64,000 nt of DNA from contig JABHWD010000020.1 of assembly GCA_018657955.1 (NCBI GenBank), forward strand, positions 318,891-382,890. Direction: 5' to 3'. The notes under the pieces are model-generated. The model saw only the letters and a program-made list of their open reading frames with translations, had not been told where the DNA came from and did not search any database. A program made the position numbers and the translations under genes. The DNA is from Flavobacteriaceae bacterium. Its GTDB lineage: Bacteria; Bacteroidota; Bacteroidia; Flavobacteriales; Flavobacteriaceae. Shown piece after piece: positions 27,795 to 35,256 of this stretch. Every line of letters begins with the position of its first letter. Position 1 is the stretch's first letter.

Positions 27795-27815
27795 AACAAT
27801 CTTATATTTTTCTAA

Positions 27816-28955
27816 ATGTCTGCACAGGATAAGCTTAAACTAAATACAATTGAGTCAGCAATTAATGATATTAGGCTGGGCAAGGTTATTATTGTTGTAG
27901 ATGATCAAAATCGTGAAAATGAAGGTGATTTTGTTGCGGCTGCTGAGTCTATAACTCCTGAGATTATAAATTTTATGGCTACACATGGAAGAGGGCTTAT
28001 ATGCGCTCCTATTACTAGTAAAATGTCAAAAAAATTAAAGTTAAATCTAATGGTAGGGTCTAGTTCAGATCCTCAAGACACAGCTTTCACTGTATCAGTA
28101 GACTTTAAAGGAAACGGGGTTAGTACTGGTATTTCAGCAGCAGATCGATCTAAAACCATAAAAGCATTAATAGATCCAGAAACAAAAGCTCATCAATTTT
28201 CAAAGCCTGGTCATGTTTTTCCATTAATAGCAAAAGATGGCGGTGTTTTAAGACGTACAGGGCATACCGAAGCTGCTATTGATTTTGCAAGACTAGCTGG
28301 TTTTAAGCCAGCAGGTGTTATTGTCGAGATAATGAATGAGGATGGTACAATGGCACGATTACCACAACTAATTAAAGTTGCAAAAAAATTCAATTTAAAA
28401 ATTATCTCAATTGAAGATTTAGTTGCCTACAGAATGACTCATGATTCATTAATTGAAAAAAGGGAGGATTTTGATATAGAAACAAGGTTTGGGAGCTATA
28501 GATTAAGAGCATATGAGCAAACTACCAACCATCAGCTCCATTTAGCTCTTACAAAGGGTGTTTGGGATAAAGACGAACATGTTTTAACAAGAATTAATTC
28601 TAAAGCAATTAATACTGATATTTTAGGGATGCTTACTAATGGTAAAGAAGAGAGATTAGATAATATGTTTAAAATTATCAATGACGATGGTAGGGGTGCA
28701 ATTATTTTTATAAATCAAGTAAATCAATCCTTAAATACTCTAAAAAGATTAAAAGTTTTAAAGAATAAACAGAAAAGCAATAAAATCATTAAAGCTCCAA
28801 AGGTGGGTATGGATATAAAAGATTTTGGTATTGGAGCGCAAATATTACATGATTTAGATATTCATAAGCTTAGACTAATCTCAAACGGAAAAAAAGAAAA
28901 AAGAGTGGGAATGATAGGTTATGGCCTTGAAATTATAGAATACATCAATTATTAA
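27816..28955 (+). CDS. ribBA: RibBA: 3,4-dihydroxy-2-butanone-4-phosphate synthase with a degenerate GTP cyclohydrolase II domain
   Basis: The 379-residue protein has two parts. Residues 1-205 form an intact RibB domain: VVDDQNRENEGDFVAAAE, THGRGLICAPIT, DRSKTIKAL, KPGHVFPL and RTGHTEAAIDFARLAG. Residues ~212-379 align by layout with GTP cyclohydrolase II, but the zinc-binding cysteine cluster (usually in ECLTGDALGSLRCDCG) is replaced by SKAINTDILGMLTNGKEE with no cysteine. The second domain is therefore expected to be inactive as a cyclohydrolase, though it may be structural. A separate active RibA would be needed elsewhere in the genome. Confidence 0.92.
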   Translation: MSAQDKLKLNTIESAINDIRLGKVIIVVDDQNRENEGDFVAAAESITPEIINFMATHGRGLICAPITSKMSKKLKLNLMVGSSSDPQDTAFTVSVDFKGNGVSTGISAADRSKTIKALIDPETKAHQFSKPGHVFPLIAKDGGVLRRTGHTEAAIDFARLAGFKPAGVIVEIMNEDGTMARLPQLIKVAKKFNLKIISIEDLVAYRMTHDSLIEKREDFDIETRFGSYRLRAYEQTTNHQLHLALTKGVWDKDEHVLTRINSKAINTDILGMLTNGKEERLDNMFKIINDDGRGAIIFINQVNQSLNTLKRLKVLKNKQKSNKIIKAPKVGMDIKDFGIGAQILHDLDIHKLRLISNGKKEKRVGMIGYGLEIIEYINY

Positions 28956-29759
28956 CTATTTCTTTTTATGTCTGTATATCCAAGGTATAAATCTTGGGTC
29001 CCTAAATATGTTAAGCCAACTATTATGTTTTACATTGTTATACAGAGTAAATTTTGGACTTCCGCCAGACTCAATAACAGCATTTACCATTCTAATTGAA
29101 TAATAAGGATGAACGGTTCTGTCATCAGATCCGTGAACGATCCATAGAGGAGTTTTCTTAGCATAGTTTAATATCCAATCTATATGTCCTGCACCACAAA
29201 TTGGTGTTGCAGCTGCAAACATATCTGGTCTTTTGTTTAATAGTTCAAACGCTCCCATAGCACCGTTGGATAGACCAGTAAGATAAACTCTATTTTTATT
29301 TACATGATCAAGGGCAACAAGTGAATCCATAAGATTCATTACCATGGATAGTGATTTTGTGGGGGTAGAATTTTTATTGAACTTATAATTCTTATTATCA
29401 GAGGATTTTATTAGTTTTCTACTAGACCATGAATCAGTAAGTGGTGCTTGCGGAAATATTACAACTGCTGGAAACTTTTTTCTATTTCTTTTATTTGAAA
29501 AAACTTTATTAATGTAGGTTAACTGCTTTTTATTATCTGAACCCCTCTCTCCTATTCCATGTAAAAATAAATGCAATGGATACTTTTTTGTTTCATCAAA
29601 ATTTTCAGGCAATAAGATTCTGTAATTTAAAGTATCATTATCGACTATATACCTTGCATGCTCAGGAAACCAAGTTAGATTTTTTTTGAATTTAACTTCT
29701 TGAGAATTTACTAGATTAAAACAAAAAAAAAGAGAAGTAAATATTATTAAATCTTTCAT
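28956..29759 (-). CDS. secreted alpha/beta hydrolase (prolyl oligopeptidase-like/esterase)
   Basis: The 267-residue protein has a signal peptide (about 19 residues, ending FNLVNSQ). The oxyanion-hole segment is PLHLFLHGIGERGSDN. The nucleophile elbow is TGLSNGAMGAFE with S164, the acid is in HGSDDRTVHPYYS and the His is in VKHNSW. The layout resembles extracellular esterase and phospholipase-like peptidases found near polysaccharide genes in Bacteroidota. It acts outside the cytoplasm; the substrate is unknown. Its stop directly adjoins that of ribBA in a tail-to-tail arrangement. Confidence 0.82.
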   Translation of the reverse strand: MKDLIIFTSLFFCFNLVNSQEVKFKKNLTWFPEHARYIVDNDTLNYRILLPENFDETKKYPLHLFLHGIGERGSDNKKQLTYINKVFSNKRNRKKFPAVVIFPQAPLTDSWSSRKLIKSSDNKNYKFNKNSTPTKSLSMVMNLMDSLVALDHVNKNRVYLTGLSNGAMGAFELLNKRPDMFAAATPICGAGHIDWILNYAKKTPLWIVHGSDDRTVHPYYSIRMVNAVIESGGSPKFTLYNNVKHNSWLNIFRDPRFIPWIYRHKKK

Positions 29760-29828
29760 CCAGTGTTGAATATATAAAAAATATTATTACTAAATATAAA
29801 AAAATTTTGAACCTCTTAAAAAGCAACC

Positions 29829-29836
29829 TATATTTG
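29829..29836 (+). promoter_or_regulatory. -7 promoter box of tRNA-Ser
   Basis: TATATTTG is a perfect TAnnTTTG box ending 13 bp before the tRNA 5' end. A TTG occurs at 29817, too close for a standard -33 box, so only the -7 element is claimed. Confidence 0.5.
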
Positions 29837-29849
29837 CACGCATATTATT

Positions 29850-29934
29850 GGAGGAATGGCAGAGTGGTCGAATGCGGCAGTCTTGAAAACTGTTGAGGGT
29901 CACACCTCCGGGGGTTCGAATCCCTCTTCCTCCG
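29850..29934 (+). tRNA. tRNA-Ser (anticodon UGA)
   Basis: An 85-base tRNA with a 7-bp acceptor stem (GGAGGAA with TTCCTCC), D-arm GCAGAGTGGTCGAATGC, anticodon loop CTTGAAA with TGA at 29884-29886, a long class II variable arm (GAGG...CCTC) and T-loop TTCGAAT. CCA is not encoded. The gene is the insertion site of the integrative element that follows: its last 12 bases and three downstream bases are repeated at 46502-46516. The tRNA stays intact after insertion. Confidence 0.97.
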
Positions 29935-29937
29935 CAA
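29923..29937 (+). repeat. attL: 15-bp direct repeat at the tRNA-Ser 3' end
   Basis: CCTCTTCCTCCGCAA covers the last 12 bases of tRNA-Ser and three bases beyond. It is repeated exactly at 46502-46516. Weaker similarity continues for roughly 45 bases, including a CCTTGTAAG stem arm and a TTTTTTAGT-GCCT stretch. Confidence 0.9.
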
Positions 29938-29938
29938 C

Positions 29939-29978
29939 AAACCTTGTAAGTCATTGATTTACAGGGTTTCTTTTTTTT
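29939..29978 (+). terminator. tRNA-Ser terminator supplied by the element
   Basis: An 11-bp stem (AAACCTTGTAA at 29939-29949 with TTACAGGGTTT at 29959-29969, one G-U pair) is followed by C and eight T residues. It replaces the original chromosomal terminator, which is now displaced to 46516-46550. Confidence 0.8.
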
Positions 29979-29998
29979 AGTTGCCTAGATCGTTGCCT
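29978..29998 (+). repeat. left-end internal repeat (possible recombinase arm site)
   Basis: This 21-bp stretch contains TAGTTGCCT and, 5 bp further on, GTTGCCT. A copy with 19 of 21 bases identical, in the same orientation, lies just inside the right end at 46361-46381. The paired placement near both ends suggests arm-type binding sites for the integrase or excisionase. Confidence 0.5.
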
Positions 29999-30030
29999 TT
30001 TCTCTCTAAAAATCTTATTCAAATGCTAAG

Positions 30031-30174
30031 TTACCAATCTGAAGTTTTTGCGAACCATAAAAACCCAAAAAATAACATAGAGGGTGTTTGTAAGAGATCG
30101 TGAAACTGCATGGAGGTAATTACGATGACTACATACCCTGGTAGTCTTATAAATCGTTTATCTATTTCTTTCAT
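30031..30174 (-). CDS. possible small hydrophobic protein
   Basis: An open frame of 47 codons starts MKEIDKRFIRLPGYVV and ends FLWFAKTSDW. The middle is hydrophobic, so it may be a membrane peptide. Nothing recognisable is encoded and no promoter was assigned. The remaining part of the 500-bp gap between the tRNA and the Fnr-like gene holds only the left-end repeats and a G-rich direct repeat. Treat it as tentative. Confidence 0.25.
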   Translation of the reverse strand: MKEIDKRFIRLPGYVVIVITSMQFHDLLQTPSMLFFGFLWFAKTSDW

Positions 30175-30210
30175 AATCAATTGGTTAATTTATTATAGGT
30201 AATCTTGTTT

Positions 30211-30257
30211 GGGGGAGTTTACATATAGGTTTTCGGGGGGGGAGGTTTACATTAGGT
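30211..30257 (+). repeat. G-rich imperfect direct repeat
   Basis: Two ~20-bp copies (30211-30230 and 30238-30257) share GGGGGAG, TTTACAT and TAGGT with small gaps, and the second is preceded by a run of eight Gs (30235-30242). In this A+T-rich setting such G runs stand out. They lie about 190 bp upstream of the Fnr-like gene. A regulatory or replication role is possible but unproven. Confidence 0.5.
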
Positions 30258-30448
30258 GGTTAGTTTTTAAACATTTTAATACTCTAATTTTTTTATTTTA
30301 ATGGTATTTTCTAAAACTATTTCTTTGATAGTCAAAATAAATATTTAGAGAAATCTAAAATAGTTGACATTACATTTCACCCAACAAAAAATTTATAAAT
30401 CCTGAAGACTGAAATATATTTTATTAATTTTATGCTATATTTATTTCG

Positions 30449-31126
30449 ATGAGTAAGTGTAAACATTGTATAGTTAGGCATTGCAATGCATTAAATGTAT
30501 TGCATCAGGAGGAATTGGCCAGAATAAGCCGGTTTAAGGAAACTCGCCTTATTCATAAGGGAGAAACAATATTTGAAGAAGGTCAAAAATTAAATGGAAT
30601 TTATTGTATTAGAGATGGCGTAGTAAAACTGTCAAAATTAGGAATAAATGGCAAGGATCAGATTGTCAAACTTGTAATAAAGGGGGACCTGATGGGGCAG
30701 CGCTCTTTATTTGCTCAGGAGAGAACTAATTTAAGCGCTATAGCAATAACAGATGTTCAATTATGTTTTATTCCTCAAGATGAAATAAACACAGATGTTA
30801 TGAAAAACGGCGCTTTTGCTAAGGGACTGTTACATTCAATGGCAGATGAGCTGAAGGCATCAAACAATACGATTATTAATATTGCTCAAAAGTCTGTCAA
30901 AAGACGAATAGTAGAGCTACTACTACATATTGATAAAAGTTTTGGAATTGATAAAGAAGGAATGCTAAATATAAGTCTTTCAAGAGAAGATTATGCAAAT
31001 ATTGTTGGGACGGCAACAGAATCTGCAATACGTATTTTATCTGAACTAAAAGAGGAAAAATGCATTTTAATTCATGGAAAAAAGATCAAAATTATAAATC
31101 AGGAAAAACTAATAAAAACTAATTAG
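30449..31126 (+). CDS. Crp/Fnr family regulator with FNR-like cysteines
   Basis: The 225-residue protein begins MSKCKHCIVRHC, giving Cys at 4, 7 and 12. With C106 in the sensor domain this is four cysteines placed like those that hold the [4Fe-4S] cluster in FNR. A cyclic-nucleotide-like beta-barrel (about 25-120), a long dimer helix and a C-terminal winged helix follow; the recognition helix contains GTATESAIRILSEL (E191, R195). The expected role is oxygen- or NO-sensitive activation. The palindrome ATGAY-N4-RTCAT found before five element promoters is of Crp/Fnr size and is its likely target. It is transcribed alone and convergently to the MBL-rhodanese gene. Confidence 0.85.
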   Translation: MSKCKHCIVRHCNALNVLHQEELARISRFKETRLIHKGETIFEEGQKLNGIYCIRDGVVKLSKLGINGKDQIVKLVIKGDLMGQRSLFAQERTNLSAIAITDVQLCFIPQDEINTDVMKNGAFAKGLLHSMADELKASNNTIINIAQKSVKRRIVELLLHIDKSFGIDKEGMLNISLSREDYANIVGTATESAIRILSELKEEKCILIHGKKIKIINQEKLIKTN

Positions 31127-31139
31127 CATACAACATTTG

Positions 31140-32561
31140 TTAATTTAGTTGCGCAAACTTTTTACAATTACATTCTGCACAAGAACATTCTTTGTGATAT
31201 ATTGGGATATGGCTTTTCTGCATTTCTTCAAATCCTCCAATAATATTGACAAGATTAGTAATGCCAAGTTTTTTTAATACTGAAATAGCAATTGTTGAAT
31301 GATAACCCTTATTGCAGTATATATAATATTTAATGTTGGGATTTAAATCATTATTTGTTATATATTTTATTGGAATGTTTTGAGAGTTTTTTGCATGACT
31401 ATCTTCATATTTTTTCTTTTCTCTAACATCGATAAAACGGGCTGTTTGTAATAAAATTTTAGACGATGCTTTAATGGAATTTAAGCCCTCTAATTTAAAC
31501 CCTTTTTTTATCCAATATTTTGTTGCTTCTTCTATATATCCAATTACATTATCATATCCTACTCTTGATAGTCGAGTTATAGCCTCGAGCTCTCTTCCTT
31601 TTGGAGAAATTAGTATGATTTTTTGAGTTATATCCTGAATTAATGCACCAACTAGTGGAGCAAATGGACCTTCTAGCCCTATAAAAATTGACCCCGGAAT
31701 ATGTCCATCAGCAAACTTTTTTGCTGAGCGGACATCTAATAGCAATATATCTTCACAACTGCTATATCTAAGAAATTGCGTAATAGTTAATGGGGTTAAG
31801 CCTTTTGAAATTACCTCACTAACATTTTTATTTACTCGTTTATTCATTTGAGCATTCTTTTCGAAATATTGTGGAGGATTCGGAAGCCCTTCAAGAACTT
31901 TTTCCACAAATTCCTCTTCAGTTAGTTTTGAGTCTAGCGCGTAATTGATTTTTTTCTGACTTGATAATGTATCAAAGGTATTGTCACTCATATTTTTTCC
32001 ACATGCAGACCCTTTTCCGTGATTTGGATAGATAATTATATTATCTGGCAGTGGAAGTATTTTAGCATGTATAGAACGAAATAAAAGCCTTGCTAAATCT
32101 TCTTTAGATAGATGTTCTGTAACAGCGAGATCCGGTCTTCCCACATCCCCAATAAAAACTGTATCTCCTGAAAACAAACAATGTTCTTTGTTAGACTTAT
32201 CAAAGAGCAATAAACATATTGATTCTAGTGTGTGCCCGGGTGTATGAATCAATTTAATTTCTAAATTTCCAAGTTTAAAATTTTCACCATCTCTTCCTTG
32301 ATGAAAATCAAAATCTGCAGTTGCAGTTGGACCACATATTATTTTCGCTCCTGTTGCTTCTGCTAAATCAACATGTCCAGAAACAAAGTCTGCATGAAAA
32401 TGAGTAAGAAAAATATATTTAAGACATGATTTGTCAGATTTAAGCAAATTTAAATACGGGTTAGTTTCTCTTAAAGGGTCAATTATTGCTGCTTCACCTT
32501 TTGAGCTGATGTAATACGTAGCTTCTGAAAGACAGGAGGTGTATAACTGTTTTATATTCAT
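31140..32561 (-). CDS. MBL-fold/double rhodanese protein (persulfide dioxygenase-like)
   Basis: The 473-residue protein has an N-terminal metallo-beta-lactamase domain (THFHADFVSGH at 53-63, HTPGHTLES, FSGDTVFIGDVGRPDL, IYPNHGKGSACG). Two rhodanese domains follow. The first (about 260-360) has SPKGRELE where the active Cys would be, so it is inactive. The second has YCNKGYHS with the persulfide-carrying C416. The C-terminus ends in a cysteine cluster CSCAECNC (C459, C461, C464, C466). The family handles sulfane sulfur or persulfides. It lies 3 bp after the 87-residue membrane protein and shares its Fnr-type promoter. Confidence 0.85.
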   Translation of the reverse strand: MNIKQLYTSCLSEATYYISSKGEAAIIDPLRETNPYLNLLKSDKSCLKYIFLTHFHADFVSGHVDLAEATGAKIICGPTATADFDFHQGRDGENFKLGNLEIKLIHTPGHTLESICLLLFDKSNKEHCLFSGDTVFIGDVGRPDLAVTEHLSKEDLARLLFRSIHAKILPLPDNIIIYPNHGKGSACGKNMSDNTFDTLSSQKKINYALDSKLTEEEFVEKVLEGLPNPPQYFEKNAQMNKRVNKNVSEVISKGLTPLTITQFLRYSSCEDILLLDVRSAKKFADGHIPGSIFIGLEGPFAPLVGALIQDITQKIILISPKGRELEAITRLSRVGYDNVIGYIEEATKYWIKKGFKLEGLNSIKASSKILLQTARFIDVREKKKYEDSHAKNSQNIPIKYITNNDLNPNIKYYIYCNKGYHSTIAISVLKKLGITNLVNIIGGFEEMQKSHIPIYHKECSCAECNCKKFAQLN

Positions 32562-32564
32562 TTC

Positions 32565-32828
32565 TTAAATATTAATTAATATTGAAAGAACACTTGCCCC
32601 TAGAGACAGTTTTATCGCATAGTATGTAGTTTTAGTGGGCTGAACTGATAATACACACGCCAACAATAATGCGATAGGAATAGCTGTTAACATAAGCCTA
32701 AGAATAAAATAATCTTGATGCTGGGCAATATAATATATTGAACAGCCAGCAAGAATTACCGCAATAAAAAATCCTGCAATTGTATTAAAAAGATATTCAT
32801 CTTTTTTCTGAAAGGAGATTAATTTCAT
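32565..32828 (-). CDS. small three-helix membrane protein
   Basis: An 87-residue protein has three hydrophobic segments (about residues 15-35, 42-62 and 68-86) and a short charged N-terminus. No family is recognised. It is the first gene of a two-gene operon with the MBL-rhodanese protein and begins about 60 bp after the centre of an Fnr-type operator. A role in the membrane partnering sulfur metabolism or supplying a carrier is inference only. Confidence 0.7.
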   Translation of the reverse strand: MKLISFQKKDEYLFNTIAGFFIAVILAGCSIYYIAQHQDYFILRLMLTAIPIALLLACVLSVQPTKTTYYAIKLSLGASVLSILINI

Positions 32829-32851
32829 TTTTTGTTTTTAGGTATTATGAT

Positions 32852-32895
32852 CAAAACAACAAAAATTGACAAATAATTAATATGATATTTGTCAT
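32852..32895 (-). promoter_or_regulatory. Fnr-type promoter A (membrane protein/MBL-rhodanese operon)
   Basis: Operator ATGATATTTGTCAT (32882-32895) fits ATGAY-N4-RTCAT. On the minus strand, exactly 33 bp from its centre, TTGTTTTG (32859-32852) matches the TAnnTTTG -7 box at five of six fixed positions. This is the geometry of a class II activator site near -41.5. Confidence 0.7.
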
Positions 32896-32918
32896 ATTAC
32901 ATCAATTTATTATAGGGA

Positions 32919-33623
32919 TTAGTTCACCCAAAGAGTTCCTTCTGCAGCTTTTGGATTTGCGGAATTTTCTCCTTCAAACTGAAGCAAATAGCTTGCTACT
33001 TGAGAGATTTCTAGTGAGGTTAGTATTTCGTTCCACGGAATCATTCCTTTACCCTCTCTTCCTCCTTTAGTTATTGTTTTTACAACATTTTGCACCCCAC
33101 CTCCTTGTATCCAATAACTATCAGTAAAATTGGGACCAATGCCTCCACCTCCATCATTTGCATGACATACAGCACAGTTTGTATCATACAATATCTTGCC
33201 ATTTTTCAAGTCATTAGAGCTGGTTAAAAGCTCAACATTAGAAAAATTATTTTTTTGTTGATATTCTATAACTTTTGTCAACGAGTAGTTAGACTCAAAT
33301 AATTGATCACCTCCAAGAAATGTACCAATACAGACTATAATTACTATTGAAGAATATGCCCATTTAGGCTGCAAATAAGCTTTTATTTTTTTTTGTTTAG
33401 ACGAGACCCCCTTGATTCTTGATTTATCAAGAATAATCTTAATACAGTCTAGTATTATCTCATAACTTATTATAATTAAAAAAAATAGAATTAAGAAAAG
33501 CAGAAAACTGGGTCGTTCTAAAAAAACTATCGTATTTCCTGAGCCAAAAAATAATTCAAATGATCCAATTAGAATTATAAATAATAAAGAAACCCTAATC
33601 CATGACGGGAATAAATTTTTCAT
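32919..33623 (-). CDS. membrane-anchored monoheme cytochrome c, CcoP-like (no ccoNO nearby)
   Basis: The 234-residue protein has about three hydrophobic helices (residues 11-29, 38-58 and 90-104) and a C-terminal cytochrome c domain with CAVCH (C150, C153, H154). The sequence from GPNFTDSYWIQGGG to the late KGMIPWNEIL, and the EISQVASYLL end, resembles CcoP, the diheme subunit of cbb3 oxidase, though only one heme motif is present. No CcoN or CcoO is in the window. In the nos element it could carry electrons from the quinone or cytochrome pool to NosZ or a maturation step. It has its own Fnr-type promoter. Confidence 0.85.
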   Translation of the reverse strand: MKNLFPSWIRVSLLFIILIGSFELFFGSGNTIVFLERPSFLLFLILFFLIIISYEIILDCIKIILDKSRIKGVSSKQKKIKAYLQPKWAYSSIVIIVCIGTFLGGDQLFESNYSLTKVIEYQQKNNFSNVELLTSSNDLKNGKILYDTNCAVCHANDGGGGIGPNFTDSYWIQGGGVQNVVKTITKGGREGKGMIPWNEILTSLEISQVASYLLQFEGENSANPKAAEGTLWVN

Positions 33624-33637
33624 CTAAATTTCCTTCC

Positions 33638-33676
33638 ATTATAATACAATAACAAAGATTGCTATTGTATTATAAT
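33638..33676. repeat. 14-bp perfect inverted repeat around the -7 box of the cytochrome gene
   Basis: Arms 33638-33651 and 33663-33676 are exact reverse complements (ATTATAATACAATA). The 11-nt spacer between them contains the predicted -7 box AATCTTTG. Such a palindrome could be a second operator or a cruciform within the promoter. Confidence 0.7.
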
Positions 33677-33696
33677 TAAAACATGACATAAGTCAT
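33653..33696 (-). promoter_or_regulatory. Fnr-type promoter B (CcoP-like cytochrome)
   Basis: Operator ATGACATAAGTCAT (33683-33696) is a near-perfect palindrome, extending to CATGAC...GTCATG. Exactly 33 bp from its centre on the minus strand, AATCTTTG (33660-33653) matches TAnnTTTG at all fixed bases but the first. The gene starts at 33623. Confidence 0.75.
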
Positions 33697-33773
33697 GCTT
33701 TAATCACTTCTTAGAAATCTTGCTTTTGATGATTAATCTAAAACTGTAAACATTTAGTGAGCATGGAGTTTTA

Positions 33774-34556
33774 TCAAAAGTCTCTTTTTTTGCTTTTGAT
33801 ATTGATCATAATTATTGGAATAATTATCCAAAAGGCTAATACGGAAGCAATAATTAGCATTCCAATTTTTTTTCCGAAAAATCCTTGAAACACAGCCCCA
33901 GTATACCCCAATAACGCAGCAATATCTAATTTAAGAATGATTAAGATCCTAGATAAATCTATTGGGTTTAGCAGGACTGAAAACAAAGAAAAATTTTCTA
34001 AAGGATATTCTTTTAATGCTAGCAAGCATATTAGAAAAAACCCATCATAAATTACGGCCATTAGTAACCAGAATAATATAGCCAAACCAATTCCCTTTAT
34101 TTTATCTTCATTTGAAAGAGCTATATAGTATGAAATAGCAGTAAAAATAAATGTTAAAACTACTCCAATGATTATTACTGAGATAAAATTTGTTATTTCG
34201 GAAGAAATTAACATTCCGTAAGCTATAAACGGGATAGCCAGCCCTACTACTAAACTAGCAGACAGCGATAATGATAGCCCTATATATTGGCCTAAAAAAA
34301 CCGTGTTTCTTTTTATGGGCTGGGCTAACAATAATTCAGCAAATTCTTTAGAACTATAGTAGTACATTGCTCCAAAAATTGACCCTATAAGAGGAGTTAG
34401 TATTACTATGATATTCATTAAAGTAATAATTGATTTTGCCAGACTATTATTTAAAAATAATAGGACAGAACTTAATATAAGGTAAAAGCTGAAATATATG
34501 TAACACCATTTACTTCGGATTAAATCATAAAAACTATATCTTAATATTTTATACAT
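33774..34556 (-). CDS. nosY: NosY, ABC transporter permease for NosZ maturation
   Basis: The 260-residue protein has six hydrophobic helices and the NosY-like segments SIFGAMYYYSSKEFAELLLAQP and RNTVFLGQYIGLS near the first cytoplasmic loop. NosFY form an ABC transporter that, with NosD, delivers a sulfur or copper species for the CuZ centre of N2O reductase. The gene overlaps nosF by 8 bp. It is the last gene of the nos operon; the CcoP-like cytochrome beyond has its own promoter. Confidence 0.9.
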   Translation of the reverse strand: MYKILRYSFYDLIRSKWCYIYFSFYLILSSVLLFLNNSLAKSIITLMNIIVILTPLIGSIFGAMYYYSSKEFAELLLAQPIKRNTVFLGQYIGLSLSLSASLVVGLAIPFIAYGMLISSEITNFISVIIIGVVLTFIFTAISYYIALSNEDKIKGIGLAILFWLLMAVIYDGFFLICLLALKEYPLENFSLFSVLLNPIDLSRILIILKLDIAALLGYTGAVFQGFFGKKIGMLIIASVLAFWIIIPIIMINIKSKKRDF

Positions 34557-35256
34557 GACTTTGTTTTAATAGATTGGCAATAGCGCTTTCTAAACTATTT
34601 TCATTTGTCCTTTCCTTTAAATCTGTTATTGTTCCATTGAAGAAAATGCTGCCATCAAGAAGAAAGAAAATATCATTAGATATCTCTTCAATAAAACTCA
34701 TTATATGAGATGTAACGATTATTGTTTTTCCTTTTTCTTTTTCTTTTATTATCAGGGTTTTTAGCTTTATTAACGATATTGGATCTAGCCCTGCTGTAGG
34801 CTCATCTAAAATGATAATTGGCGAGTCAGACATGAAGGTGAGAATAATATTTACTTTTTGTTTTGTTCCTCCAGAAAGATCTACAAGCTTCTTGTTCATT
34901 GACTTTTTAATATTAAATAAATCAATAAGCTCTTTATCCATTTTTGTGTTTGGCCGTATAGTTTTAATCAGATCAATTATTTCAACAACTGTTAAATTAC
35001 TAGGGAAATTGGTAATTTGAGGCAAATATGAAATATCTGATCTATATGACCATGTGTTAATGATTTCTTTGTCATTTAGTTTTATTGAACCAAAATCAGG
35101 AATAACCAAGCCTAATATTGTCTTAATTAATGTTGTTTTACCTGAGCCATTTGGACCTAATATTGCACATATGTCTCCTTCAAAAATATTTATATTAATT
35201 CCTTGAAGAACTTTTAATTTCCCAAAACTCTTATTAAGATTACTAATTGACAGCAT
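34549..35256 (-). CDS. nosF: NosF, ABC transporter ATPase
   Basis: The 235-residue protein carries Walker A GPNGSGKT (34-41), Q-loop ISYLPQITNFP, signature LSGGTKQK and Walker B PIIILDEPTAGLDP, followed by a switch His in VTSHIMSF. It is a typical single-domain NosF. It supplies ATP hydrolysis to NosY for NosZ copper-site assembly. The start overlaps nosD by 14 bp and its end overlaps nosY, showing tight coupling. Confidence 0.92.
   Translation of the reverse strand: MLSISNLNKSFGKLKVLQGININIFEGDICAILGPNGSGKTTLIKTILGLVIPDFGSIKLNDKEIINTWSYRSDISYLPQITNFPSNLTVVEIIDLIKTIRPNTKMDKELIDLFNIKKSMNKKLVDLSGGTKQKVNIILTFMSDSPIIILDEPTAGLDPISLIKLKTLIIKEKEKGKTIIVTSHIMSFIEEISNDIFFLLDGSIFFNGTITDLKERTNENSLESAIANLLKQSHV

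Noticed and set aside
30300-30420. Fnr-type operator before the Fnr-like gene itself
   Set aside because: A TTTGATAGTCAAA sequence is present, but half-site and spacing differ from the five sites, so autoregulation is not claimed.
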